A DNA stretch of 64,000 bases, from assembly GCA_944472135.2 (NCBI GenBank), contig OX235263.1, forward strand, positions 11,391,517 through 11,455,516. The letters run 5' to 3'. Within the stretch, counting starts at the first letter, position 1. Each line of letters opens with the position of its first letter. The translations under genes and the position numbers were made by a program. The DNA comes from Trichobilharzia regenti (lineage: Eukaryota; Platyhelminthes; Trematoda; Strigeidida; Schistosomatidae). Below the pieces are notes generated by a model. The model saw only the letters and a list, made by a program, of their open reading frames with translations. It did not search any database and was not told the DNA's origin. This document shows, one piece after another, positions 1 to 11,679 of this stretch.

Positions 1-714
1 TAGATCTGTCAAACACCTCTCTTTCTTTATTTTCAAAGTACTCAGTAAATACTGTGTGCATTTCTGTGACACAAAAACAAGTGTGATGTAATTAGGTAAG
101 ATAATATAGTAAACATGTGAACTGCATGTGAGTAAACATGTGCGATTCGTTCTTCTGTGAAACGAAAAAGGAAAGCAATGAAAACCTAATTTTTTCCTAA
201 TTTGTTGAAGTTTCTTTTTTACTCTGGATATCCTTTTTTGACATAATGGCGTGTAGTACGGTTGCTGAGATGATTGTTTTAAGTTGATGTCAAACTGAAG
301 TAAAGTTAAAGAAGAAAACTGACTTAACACTGGTGTTGAATTTTGTTCTGTAGGCGGAGTTCAGAAGATTTCCAAACATCAGACTTCAGAGTGATAAAGG
401 TCTATGTCGCCTTTCCGAACTCTGATTTTGACTTCCTCATTCTTGCCTGCCGCCTGTAGATTAAGACAATGCTTTCTAGATAAGTAAAGAAAGTGACACT
501 TTTCAATGTTTTTGATTTTAATCGCTGATAACGTTTTGTTTTTAACCCAATCATTTATCAGCTAACATTGTTTCATTGGGAAGATCGTGACTTAACTATG
601 CGTAACAGATATCCCAACCATCCCTAATCCTTAATGACAATAATTAGTTTATGGGAATTACGATTCATGGTTAGACTGACAAGTGATCAGCTAATGTTAT
701 CCTCCTTAAACTCC
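1..714. other. No recognisable feature
   Basis: AT-rich sequence with no convincing open frame, splice-bounded exon or match to the repeat families seen elsewhere in the window. Confidence 0.5.
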
Positions 715-870
715 TAGTTTTATCCTGGGATCGAACTCTGGTGGGTGCGTACTGCTGAAGAGTCCCAAACTAGACTGACAAAACAGCTGTCTGGTACTCC
801 CAGCTGGTTTTCCAATGGTTCTCTAACTAGTGTCAGCTTATGATGGAATCCTGTAACAAATATAATAAAA
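715..870 (+). mobile_element. SINE fragment with hammerhead-like motif (HHR-SINE)
   Basis: Partial copy of a tRNA-headed SINE. It starts in the B-box-like GGGATCGAACTCTGG and continues through a hammerhead-like motif to the family 3' part ending GTCAGCTTATGATGGAATCC. The same string order recurs at about 13,450, 26,680, 44,770, 46,800, 51,290 and 52,310 on the plus strand and at several minus-strand sites. Confidence 0.7.
749..797 (+). ncRNA. Degenerate hammerhead ribozyme motif with intact CUGANGA core
   Basis: Stem I strand GTACTG, then core CTGAAGA (755-761), stem II strand GTCC, loop, a mutated closing strand, then the self-complementary stem III ACAGCTGT followed by TC and the stem I partner TGGTAC. 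The GAAA box is altered by changes in TAGACTGACAAAAC, so activity is unlikely. This is the copy in the window with the best 5' half of the core. Confidence 0.55.
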
Positions 871-1884
871 TGGCAAATATACTGGCCCCCCCTATCCACC
901 GAAATATTTCCCTGTAACCAGTAAATTATTGCAGAAAGCCTGAATGAAAGGAACAATACTTACATTTTTGGTAATTTTTATCCAAATATCTATAAAGCAG
1001 CACTGGTCAAAGCTCTGTTTATGGATTCAAGAGATTAGAGGTATTATTTATGATCCTTGAAAGCGTATTGAAAAACAACAGTTACTCTTAGAAGTTAATT
1101 CACAAGTATACAAGGTATGAAGACATAAATGTCAAACAAGTCACAGTGGTAAATCAACCTATTCGAATTCAACTCTTTTTCAAAAGGTTACAGTATTTCA
1201 GGTATAGTCAACAGAAGATTGGATATCTATCTCACCAGCCGGAACCTATCCTAAAACTTAATTGGTTCCCATTTTTCAGGCACTATCTTCTTTGATTTGA
1301 TCAAACGCCAACTGATACTGGTGTTATTTTAGTTATAATTGCATATTCAAATTCACATGTAACTTTGGTGGGATTTACATTAGGAGACCAGAAAGTAGAA
1401 GGGCATACCTTCAATTTCTTTAGCATGCACCGAAAAGCATATGTCTCAATGGACCAAATGTGTATAATCGTGCCATTCGCAGATATATATCATTCGTACT
1501 GGTCATGAGGTGAACATTTTGAAATCTCCTTGAAATCATCGACAGATAAAATGGCTTTCCAAGACAACCGCTATTAGACGCCTGAAATGCAATTTATGTG
1601 TTCAGAATGAAACAGTTATAAGTTTTTCCTTGCCGTGGTAACTCAATGTCTTTATTATCTCTTTGATTTGATTGCACAATCTTTGGCCTTATTTCCCCCG
1701 TTTACCTTTTGATATAGTGCAACTTTGCTTGTCTGTTGTTTCTATGCTTCAAGGTGAACTCACCATATTGTTGCTCAATTTGTTTGCTCCTCAAAACCTT
1801 AATTACCTCATGTCTTTATTATGTATCTTATTTGCCATTGTATTCCACCATTCGTTTTTGAATTTTCTGGGTGTAAACTATTTA
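871..1884. other. No recognisable feature
   Basis: Short chance open frames only (for example 1,672-1,890, without codon or motif support). No repeat family recognised. Confidence 0.5.
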
Positions 1885-2115
1885 GGCTGAAGGCAATCGG
1901 CAGGAAGCCTTGCTTGACCTAGGTTTCATGCTAGTTGGCACTCATCAGCATGGAGTATCTGAAACCTTGAAAGAACTCATGTCGTTTCTGAGATTCTAAC
2001 CCGCGTCCCCCAGTGCTGCAGTCAGAGATGTTACCACTGAGCTATTCGGGCTGGCTCGCGATTGACCTCCTGTAGGACTGTAGTGGATATTTTTGATTGC
2101 ACACTAGTCAGTAAC
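1885..2115 (-). mobile_element. tRNA-like repeat (family T), minus orientation
   Basis: On the minus strand it reads AATAGCTCAGTGGTAACATC (A-box like) and then a GGGTT-AGAATCTC B-box-like segment, ending GATTGCCTTCAGCC. The same unit is found at about 15,305, 18,345, 20,465, 28,550 and 34,125. The plus-strand order is GGCAATCGGCAGGAAGCC, tRNA-like part, GACCTCCTGTAGGACTG, then CACTAGTCAGTAACTAGTG. Confidence 0.65.
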
Positions 2116-2119
2116 TAGT

Positions 2120-2600
2120 TACTGATCCTGGTGACTCACATTTTAGTAACTCTGTGTTTTCTAATTTTGTTAACTTATCTTTTTACATCCCCCCCAACCT
2201 TATTTTTTGCTTGATCTTCTGAGTTCTGCTCACTGTATTACATCACCAACTTCTCATCTGACCTCATGTGTACTGAAATGTCGATCTTATCTCATTTAAT
2301 TAGGTAACAATTACTAATTTTCTTTTGTTACCACCCCAACAACACAACTTTTAATTACTTTTTTTCCAGAAACTTCTCTCCAACCAGATATATATATATA
2401 TGTCGTAACGATTTAGACACCTTGTGAACCCCAACGGATTATTTCACTATGACGCTGTGACAATATGCTTGATAATGGACAAAGGTTTGTTAAATTTATA
2501 CAGTTTTTATTATTATTTTACTAGTTAATTCAGTTTGTACGCAGCTGATGAGAACCAACGACGTAAAATGCATCCGGATTATTCTACCCCAATGTTTCTC
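2120..2600 (+). mobile_element. PLE 3' tail (family G), first copy
   Basis: Non-coding sequence that begins CCTGGTGACTCACATTTTAG and ends near ATTATTCTACCCCAATG. It aligns along its length with 41,465-42,160, which there directly follows PLE endonuclease C-terminal coding sequence. It is therefore read as the 3' untranslated tail of that PLE family with the body missing. Confidence 0.6.
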
Positions 2601-4235
2601 CTTACTTTGTTCAACTACAGGTTGATTGGAAATACACTGAGACATAAATTCAGGTTATATTACAAGACATGTGGTCAAGTGGAATTCAAGTGAGAAGCGA
2701 CGAGTTACCTGTGGTTCAGTGCATAACACAGAGAAGATGATGCCCAAGAAGAGATGAAAGCTTGTTGGAGAGGGTGGCACCAGTCGACAATCATGTCAGA
2801 GAACGGAGTACAATGTCAGCACCCCACCACTGGGCCATTTGTTTCAGTTAGTTTTACGTGGTAAACTAAAAGGCATTTTATTTAAGACTTCGAAACATTG
2901 CATGCACACTTTCACGTGAATGCTGAAAAGGACAAATCTCTCAAGATACAAATATTTTGTAAAAAGACGATGAGGAATCAACTTAAAGCATAGGAAAACA
3001 AGCCAACAATGAACAGACAGTAAAGGAAAACATACTGATATATCCATGACCATTATCTGCTCCTTAGATATTTCGGAAGTCGAATGACTTCAGGCAGCTA
3101 GCCAAATCTACAGGAAATCTCGGTCAATAGAAAACTGTCTGACTATTCTCTGTATTACTGAAATACGATTTATTTGAATGTCTGATTGTCCACTCATGTT
3201 ATGACAATAAGTCAGTGGAGGCATTCAGTGGAAAAATGTAATTTAATTCCTGTGTGATAGCATCATCTCGACGACCACCCACCTACACACATACACATAC
3301 ACACACATGCCCATTCGCATACTGTTAGCCGAATAAGTTGTATCGATCTGAAGAAATATCGTTATCATACCACTTATCTTGTGTCTGTGTGTGTGGTGTG
3401 CCTCTGATGTGTTCACCAAGTGACTTCTTCCATGGATGGATGATGGATGATCTATGACCACTGTGTACTTTTATGCATTTTCAAAACAAGTATGGAAATA
3501 TCACCATAATGACTGCGTTTGTTTTATTGAGGTAATTTAGAGGTTTTCAATTCTAATATGTCATTGCAGGTTAAATTTATGCTTCCTTTTGTATTCTGTA
3601 CATTAAATCAATGAATTCTGATAAAATCTTGAGATATTTACACAGATGGATATGTGTGTGAATATATTGCATTTCATTTCAGCGGTATACCGAATCGCCA
3701 AATGATAGTTCGAATTGAGTTATTGAGAATCCAAGTGTGATATGTGGTTGTTTTCTTCTAATACTTGAACCCTTTGGACTCCATCTATTCTGACGAACAA
3801 TATGGATAGTATGAGTGTCTACCTTCCTACAATTCTTTCTGTTATTCATCCATACTCTGTGTTATTAGAGTGTTGAAGGCAATCGGTAGAAGAGAACTCA
3901 TGACTTCCGTCAGAGTTGCAGATATGCCTAGGTGACGAAACCTGGGTGCGAGGTTTCTTGCCAGTTACCTTCAACCGTGTACTACGGAGCGTTTAATCAG
4001 GGTATATATTTCAGTGTTTAAGGCATCTGTTAGAATGCATCAAAGAAATGATGAATAAGATTTGTGGCTCAGATGGCCAACAAGGATCTCTTTGCATTCA
4101 CCAGGCAGTGCACCAATAATCATTTTAATTTAGCTGTATTTATTTTTTTATCTGATGGGACTCCAGAATGTGAGCTTCGTCTAATCTGGGAATCATGTAC
4201 CACAGTGACTTGCTTTCTTTATGAGTGATGTTGTT
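2601..4235. other. Mostly unannotated; weak repeat remnant
   Basis: No gene seen. At about 3,870-3,985 there is a decayed piece resembling the family T repeat (AAGGCAATCGGTAG, then CTAGG and CCAGTTACCTTC). The ORFs at 2,844-3,053 and 3,243-3,461 lack any motif, and the second runs over a CA/TG-rich stretch. Confidence 0.45.
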
Positions 4236-5535
4236 CTCTTAATATATGTGTAAAACTTGGCCACTGTGATAGTAAATAATTTCATATTAAATTGTTTATT
4301 TGATATATCACACAGTGAAACAGTATTATTTACTGGATGACACAGTTTCGTTTACTGTTCATAATCATCTCACCAATTATAATCACACGACTTTGAAACT
4401 TGAGTTTTATACTTTTCTTTGCTTTCTCCTATGTGTTGTAGAGGTAGTAGAATTTTCCAGATATCATTCCTATTACACTTCTTTGAAGTTGGTTTGATAA
4501 ACAAAGCTTCAGTTATAAATCGCTCCCTCCACCCTGTGACATTAGATTTTAGAACTGCCATCCTATCTCATAGAGCCTATTATATGGTTGTGCGTGATTG
4601 CATGTAGTGCTCTAGCTGTACTATTCTTTAGATTTCACACCTTATTCGGGTCAACCAATCTAGATTTTGCTGGGTATTTATGTTCAGCTAGTCTGAGCCA
4701 CTGACCATGTTCTACTAGTTTGACCCAAGTATTTGACCTGACAATCATCTATGGCAGGGTATTAGAAAAAACTATATTGTTTTGCATTACTGACTCCACA
4801 GGATTGATTCTTGAACCGACAAAGCTTGCTACTAATTGACTTTGTGGGTGTGTGGATGGCAGCCACTTTCATTCCTCCCTTGCTTAGAATTCTGCGTAAT
4901 GTTTCTGAGGTTCCTTCCTTGTATAGAATTACTACTGATGATTTAGATTCCCTATTGTTGGTGTTGTCGTTATCTTGTGCATGTTTGACTTGCATGTCGT
5001 CATTAATATTACTATTATTATTATCACTATCCCTACTATCATTATTTATTTTATTTTCACATTTCCCTACATATTTCCTGACTATTGTGTCAGGGTGTTT
5101 ATTAAGTTTCACGACTTCTCTTATATGCCTCACTTCTTGTCTTAGATTTTCCTTCGTACTACTTAGTTTTTGTGCTCTGTCACTTAAACATTTCAACAAT
5201 CCTATTTTTACTGACATAGGATGGGATGATCGGAAGTCCAAATATCTGTTTGAATGTGTGGGTTTCCTGTAAACACTAGTGTTTAACTTCCCATCTTTTA
5301 TCTTTTTTTACGTTGCAATCTAACATTGAAAGCTCCTTTTACTCACTTTTCAATTCATAAGAGAATTGAATTGCCTGCACCTTTGAGTTAATGTGTTCGA
5401 AAAATCTATCTATATCTTTTGTTCTAAGTGCAGTGAACGTGTCATCTACATACCTCCACCGTACCTTTTTGGTGGGGGCTGAACGTTTCCATCGCCATGT
5501 TGTCCCACCTATCCAAGAATATTCATGATGGTGTT
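4236..5535 (-). mobile_element. Penelope-like element family A, copy 1 (C-terminal half)
   Basis: Read on the minus strand, it begins inside the reverse transcriptase just before the catalytic RYVDDTF (about 5,433-5,455). It continues through the thumb/linker (SSHPMSVKIGLLKCLSDRAQ, then KENLRQEVRHI), an Asn/Asp-rich linker and the SSVVILYKEGTSETLRRIL segment. It ends in a decayed GIY-YIG-type tail containing VLKSNVTGWRERFITEALFI. PLEs copy themselves with an RT related to telomerase plus a GIY-YIG nuclease. The frame holds for about 160 residues (4,762-5,241) but is broken on both sides, so the copy is inactive. The 3' end (4,240-4,340) carries the tail motif GTGAAACAGTATTATTTACT shared by all family A copies. 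Confidence 0.75.
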
Positions 5536-5577
5536 CTCAGTGTGAGGTAAACATCAACCATACCCCCAAGGTGAAAT

Positions 5578-6050
5578 CAGTGTTTCTTTATGAATCAGAG
5601 ACTTGACCAGCGCGTCACAAAGAACACTTTGAAAAAAAACTACAGGCCTTTATCAACAACTGTCTTCTCTCAATACTTCGTTCGCTCAAGATCAGATGGC
5701 CAGTCAGAAAATATCAGCAACAGCGAGAGATATCAGGGAGCGAATCAACTAGGAACTGATTGCGCAACAAATATGCAGGAAGAAATGGAAGTGGTTTGGC
5801 TATACTCTGAGAAAACAAACCATCATCAAGTGAAATCACACGCAATACAATTGTTCGAGTGGAATACGAATGGTAAGCGACGAGTTGATCTTCAATGCGA
5901 AGGTGACATGCAGGAAAAAATTATGTGAAGTGGAGATGAAAGCATGTGGGCAGAAATGGAGCCATGTGAAAACGTTAGCAGTGAACCTAACGCAATGGAG
6001 ACGTGCGACTGAAGCCCCCTATGTTCCTTTGGGAACTAAAGGAAACACTA
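5578..6050 (+). mobile_element. RTE-clade LINE 3' fragment
   Basis: Frame-shifted remains of the RTE C-terminal region: GTCACAAAGAAC, TCAACAACTGTCTTC, ATGCAGGAAGAAATGGAAGT, CATCAAGTGAAATCACACG and the end CCTTTGGGAACTAAAGGAAA. The same order of short blocks recurs in at least ten copies in this window. Its tail belongs to the subfamily ending with GTGGAGATGAAAGCATGTGG. Confidence 0.7.
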
Positions 6051-6744
6051 ATAATATACTGACTAGTTCGGCTATGTTAGCAGATTCTGATTTATCCCAC
6101 TTTTCTGCTCCTCAGTGTGTAGTGTAAAGTTTACCGGTAAGTTATTAACGTAGTATTTACTCTTCTTCACTGTATAGGTATACGAATTCTGGGTGAACTT
6201 CATTAAACCACATATTGTGTTAACACAGACTTTCCTTCCGACTGTAGAACACAAAGCGAAAGTATTCTTCGCGGTTGCGTAACCAACTTTTGTGTTCTGC
6301 TGTTTTTAAGTTAAGCTTTGTTTCTAGCCAAAATGTAGAACATCATATTTTTAGATCGATTTTCGTTGGTGTTTCACAGGTAGAATGCTCGCTAACTACT
6401 AACGTGGTCTTTCTTTCAATTTCCGGCTTGTGCATTCTTAAACTTTCTGTAGACGTTTAACAAACTTTTTTAATTCGAATCAGTTTGACTGTTTTAGTTG
6501 ATGATGGCCATTCCTACCGTGGCTTAGACGTTTGCTCATTAACAGAAGACTGCACAATAAGATCAGAAACGTTTTAGTTTAGTGATAGAAATCAACCGTG
6601 AGCCAAATGGTAAAGCGGCTGTGTAATTAACCTGCTATATTGATTTATACTTGGTTGGTCAATAAATCTTAGACTTACAGTCCGTCTTTTAATACCGCTT
6701 GCGTTGATGTCGAGTTATTTGTTATATAGTTATAACAGTATTCT

Positions 6745-7520
6745 GGGTTCCACAAGACTGAGGTTATGAAAATAACCAACCAACAACATCAACAACAGCA
6801 GCAACATCCAGCGTCAATCACCATCAACGGGAGAGATTTGAAAGAGGTTACTTCATTCACTTATCTATGGAGCATTGTCTCGACTAGAGGAGGAACGGAC
6901 GAGAATGTCAAATCGAGCGAGAATCGGGAAGGCGAGAAACACACACATTAATTAACCTGAAACCAATCTGGAAATCTTCGTCACTCAGCCAGCATCAACA
7001 ACAAAATTCAGATGGATTTTCAATACAAACAACGTGAAGTCAGTCAGTTCTTCTATACGGATCAGAAAGTTGGCGGGCGGGTCACAAAGAATATTTCCAA
7101 CAGATTGTTGCAGACCTTTATCAACCAACGACTGTCTTCGGTGGATCTATACTGCAGATAAGATGGGCGGGCCGGAGAGAATCACCAACTATGGGAAACT
7201 ATGGGGACAAACAAAATAAGAACCAACCAATCGCCAACCAACAAATATGCAGGAGAAAGTGGAGATGGATTGGATACTCGCTCGCTGAGGAGGCATCGCG
7301 GCGAGTGAAATCGCGCGCGCATCAGGCCATTGTTCGAGTGTAACCCCAGTGGGAAGCGATGAGCTGACTGTCAGTGCAAGGGTGACATGCGGGGGGAAGT
7401 CATGTGAAGAGGAGACGAAAGCATGTGAACAAACATGGAGCCAGATGAAAACGTTAGCAGAGAATCGAACGCGCTAGAAACCTGCCACTGAAGCCCTATG
7501 TTCCTCTAGGAATTAGAAAT
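6745..7520 (+). mobile_element. RTE-clade LINE 3' fragment (near twin of the 19.1-kb copy)
   Basis: From about 6,750 to 7,320 it is almost identical to 19,130-19,700, including shared oddities such as CAACCAACGACTGTCTTCGG. It encodes short pieces such as NGRDLKEVTSFTYL. Beyond about 7,320 it abruptly follows a different RTE subfamily (GAAAACGTTAGCAGAGAATC, end TTCCTCTAGGAATTAG). No intact ORF. Confidence 0.75.
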
Positions 7521-9454
7521 CACAGTTAAACAGTTAACGTATCCGTGCTTACGTGATTTTAGATCGAAAAGATATTTGGCTGATGCTTCATGAGACAAGT
7601 TTAAGGTTGGGGGAAAACACGCGGTGAGAACTATGGATTTCAAAACATGATTATTATTATATATGTACTGTTTGTTTTATACATTTGAAGATAAACCAAA
7701 TACATTGAGCAGTTGTACATTGTTCAAAATAGTGATGATCGTGGTGGTGGTGGTGATGATGGTGACAATAGAGAAAAAAAAGAACACATGAAAAGAAATT
7801 TCCATATTTTGTTTTGGTTTTTACGCTGCTCCGTTGTCTTCAGTCGTAGTAGTAGTAGTTGTTCATGTTATTGTTGTAGTCAGAAATACAAACGACAATC
7901 GAAACAGTCGTAATTTCAGAAATGGACCACACTTGAGAAGCTTTTCACAGAAGTGTCTGTCGACCTGAACTTCTCATTTGTGAATTTAATTATGATCAAA
8001 TCACAAAAAAAAAAATAAGAAAGAAGAAGAAGTAGATATCAATCAAGAAAGTAAGTGGTCAGGAAAAGAAATTCACAGTTGAATTGATAGAAAGAATATA
8101 TGTATATGTATATGTATATGCATATGTATATATATATATCACAATACACAGAGAAAAAGTGTGATTATGTTAAATACAAATGAGAGACTGATTGATTGAT
8201 TGATCGATCGGTTGATTGATTGATTATAGTTTAAAAGTAGATCACGTATAGGTTGATGAGTAGGTAGGTAGATAAGTGGATAGATAGGCTAGTTAGGTAG
8301 GGAACTGAGTAACTGTATTGTTTATGGTTTTGTAAAATGTTTAATTTACGTATGTTTAATGAACTCTGAAGAATTAAAAAAACAAAAACAAAAGGAGGAT
8401 AGATTAAATTAAATTGCAAAATAGAAAATTGTGAATGGTAGGTGATTAGATCATAAACTGAAACTAATTGAAGAATCCTTAAAATCTAGTTTAGGAGCCT
8501 TCAGTATAACTCACCCATGATCATATCAGGACTCGAATCCAGGGCATTCAAGTTGTGAAGCTAGCCAATGACATATCAGTTCTGGAAAAGATTATATCGC
8601 CTTGGTGATTATTCAGTGTCACTGACTAGTATCTGTTCTCACACTTAACTTGAATTAGTCAACCCAACTGCTCACAATTTGTCACTAGAATCTTGAGTTA
8701 TCCATACCGTAGTTAGCCACTAATGAACAGACTACTATTTCGCGGGGGGAGGGAGTTGTCAATGGCTTCGAATTCGATGACGAACACCCATCCAGTATCG
8801 TTGCACTGATGTTTTTCCTATGCCTAAATATATATATTCAATAAAAAGTCAGACTGAGAGATGAGGAGAAGAGCGTAAAAATAGAGGCCAAGAGTACAAA
8901 GAACACTCATTTCAGTAGGACCTTATCGTGGATAGGTGGGTGTTTGTAATTCATGACCAATAGGAAGGGAAGTTGCACAGAAACAAAACTGTTCAACTGT
9001 GGTGGAGATTTAAAGTAGACAACTGTGAAGTTTCCTTAGAAATATGAAGCAAAAATAAGGCTTTTTTTCCCAATATACTTTCGTCCCAGTCGATTTGAGT
9101 CTCATAGAGTAGGCGAATACGTTAACTGGTTAGATGGTACTCAAGTTTGGAGTATGGCTATAACTTATGATACCGCCTGGATTCTACCCTTTCTTAATTC
9201 AAAGGACTGTAGAAGCTTTCAGCAGGAGTTATATTCAATATCAATTTCAGAAAAGCCGCCTATGAAATACAGACTACAAGAATTTGTGCTATGGTTGAAA
9301 ACATATCGAATACATCAGTGCACGTGTCGAAATAGCGATTCACGACTACATCAACAAATTTCGTGTGTTATTCCAACGATTAAGCCATAGGTCAGAGGAG
9401 TTAGCCGCTGAGGTTATTGAACAACGGCTTTAAAAGACTTTCTATCCTTAGTAA
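7521..9454. other. Low-complexity AT-rich sequence with microsatellites
   Basis: Contains GGT/GAT runs near 7,740-7,765, an AT/GTATAT microsatellite at about 8,097-8,140, and a GATT tetranucleotide run at about 8,190-8,225. The open frames here (7,713-7,913, 8,231-8,419) are repeat-driven. A weak SINE-like piece (GACTCGAATCCAGGGCATTC) lies at about 8,528-8,560. No gene seen. Confidence 0.5.
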
Positions 9455-10560
9455 TTCCATAGTAGTTGGTTTATTAAATGTATCACAGTCAATGAAACAG
9501 TATTATTTACTGGATGACAAGGTATTGAAAAAAGTTTAATGTTCACAATCATCTCACCAATTATAATCACATGACTTGGAAACTTGAGTTTTATAGTTCT
9601 ATTTGTTCTCTCCTATTTGTCGTCGTAGGGGTAGTTGAATTTTTCAGGTGTTCGATCGGACAGGTGCTGAATCATTCCTATGACACCTGTTCTCATCAGT
9701 TTATTCGATAAACAAAGCTTCTGTTATCAATCTCTTCCTCCACCGTGTGACATTAGATTTTAAAACTGTCATCCTATCCCATCCAGCCTATTGTGTGGTC
9801 GTGTGTGACTGCATGAAATGCTATGGCCGAACTATTCTCCAGATTTCTTATGTTATTCGGGTCAACCAATCTAGGTTTTGCTGGGTTTTATAATCGACTA
9901 GTCAGACTTACTGACCCTGTTCAACTACTCCGACCTCTGTATTTGACCTGACAGTCATCTCAGGCAGGGTATTAGATAGACTGAGTTGTTTTGTTTTATT
10001 GGCTCCACACGACTGATCGTTGAACCGACAAAGCTTGTTTCTAATTGAGTCTATGGGTCTGAATGCCAGCCTGTTTTATTCCTGCCTTGTTAGGAATTCT
10101 GCATAAGGTTTCTGAGGTTCCCTCGTTGTAGGGAATTACTAGTGATGATTTAGATTCCCTATTGTTGGTGTTGTCATAGTCTTGTGCATGTTTGACTAGC
10201 AGGTTATCATTATTATGAATAGTATCATTATCAATTTTATTTTAACATTTCCCTACATGTTTCCTGAATAATTTATCCAGGATAATTATTAAGTTTCAAG
10301 GCTTCTCTTCTATGTATCACTTCCTGTCTTAGATTTTCCTTGGTACTACTTAGTATTAATGCTCTATCACTTAAATATTCCACCAATCCTTTTTTTACTG
10401 ACATAGGATGGGATGATCGGAAGTCCAAATATCTTTTTGAATGGGTGGGTTTCCTGTAAGCACTAGTGTTTAACTTCCCATCTTCTTTCATTATTACGCC
10501 GGAATCTAACATTGAAAGCTCGCCTTTCCTGACTTTCCAATTCCTAAGTGGCATTTTCAG
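9455..10560 (-). mobile_element. Penelope-like element family A, copy 2
   Basis: Minus-strand PLE C-terminal half. It shows EDGKLNTSAYRKPTHSKRYL, then FRSSHPMSVKKGLVEYLSDR and TKENLRQEVIHRREALKLNN, then a decayed Asn-rich linker and the GIY-YIG tail down to the family A 3' motif near 9,480. It lacks the RT catalytic motif: homology ends near 10,555. The 227 bases at its head are followed by an inverted piece of the same family (10,622-10,862). Confidence 0.72.
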
Positions 10561-10621
10561 TTTATATACACGTATACCAATAGATGGGACTATACAGGCA
10601 GTGAAAAACAAACTCATTTTT

Positions 10622-10862
10622 GAAACTTAATGATTACCGTGGTAAATTATTCAGCAAATATGTAGGGAAATGTAAAAATAAAATTAATAATAATAGTATT
10701 GATAACGACATGCAAGTCAAACATGCACAAAATAACGACAGCAGCAACAATAAGGAATCTAAATGATCAGTAGTAATTCCATACAAGGAAGGAACCTCAG
10801 AAACTTTACGCAGAATTCTTAACAAGGCGGGCAGGAATCAAAGTGGCTGGCATTCAAACCTT
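10622..10862 (+). repeat. Inverted segment of PLE family A at the head of copy 2
   Basis: In plus orientation it repeats the linker part of PLE-A: GTAGGGAAATGTAAAAATAA, TGCAAGTCAAACATGCAC, CAAGGAAGGAACCTCAGAAA, ending in the GCTGGCATTCA segment. It is the inverted counterpart of about 10,050-10,290, with the arms separated by about 330 bases, so the pair could fold into a long imperfect hairpin. Confidence 0.7.
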
Positions 10863-11188
10863 TCATAATTTTGTTAGGCTAAGAGTGGAAGGTGGGCGTC
10901 AAGTAAAACTCTTGTATTTTCTTCTCCCGTGATCTTTTCCACGTCACACTTAGACATCCCGCGAGTCACTTCTTGTTATAGTTTTACACCAGGGTATGAA
11001 ACATAAAGTCACTTATTGGTTTTCCCACAGCATTTTCAATAGCTTCTTGTCTGGTATCTTTCCTGAGTTACTTGTCGATTGTCCTCTCTGGCCAGCCATC
11101 TGCTCCCAGATATCAATCGAAGGGAATAAGCTGCTGGTGAAAGTCCACAGCAGACTATCAAAGATGCAATTGGTGACGTGTCAAGTCT

Positions 11189-11545
11189 GTGAACCGTAAC
11201 ATTAGTTTTGAAAATATGGATTTTGTTCCTTTCGATGAATGCCGCAGATTTCTACATTCATTTAAGAATTATGAAGGCGTATCTCGTCTTTCATATTCTC
11301 GTCTACCTTTGACTACTTCAATCATGTCACTATATGTAGTTAAAACGAAGCTGTCGAAATCAGTGGAATTATTGATCTCGTCTAAATTTCTTCCATTGAT
11401 AGTGTTTGGTTCTTGTTGTTGCTGTTGGTTGGTTGGTTTGTTATCTTAAACACCCCTGTTATCTCTATGTTCACCTGAAGCTCTGTCTTCCCCGCCTCTC
11501 CTGCCAACTTTCCAATTTTCATCCGTAGTTATTCTGATTTGTATG
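11189..11545 (-). mobile_element. RTE-clade LINE fragment, minus orientation
   Basis: Minus-strand reading gives the segment after RT motif C: a decayed MDDLFLMSYK at about 11,540-11,570, CTTCAGGTGAACATAGAGAT, the CAACAACAAGAACCAAACAC run and a diverged equivalent of the AFINLKSVWKSS block. It faces the plus-strand RTE copy that begins near 11,680. Confidence 0.55.
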
Positions 11546-11679
11546 ACATTAAAAATAAATCATCCATGAAAACCACTTGTTCTAGAATCTTCTCGCATCA
11601 CCCAATGTGAGTAACACACTTAACTCTTATATGACAGGGTGATACGTAATTGAGCACTGACCATCTCACTAGTTGCGCC

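Noticed and set aside
2390..2402. Several short TA-dinucleotide runs (also 8,125, 43,803, 52,656, 60,974) considered as origins or structured elements
   Set aside because: They are ordinary microsatellites with no associated conserved sequence.
4811..5272. A 153-codon plus-strand frame rich in Leu/Ser that resembles a membrane protein
   Set aside because: It is the antisense of the PLE-A thumb and Asn-rich linker. The minus-strand reading has clear PLE motifs.
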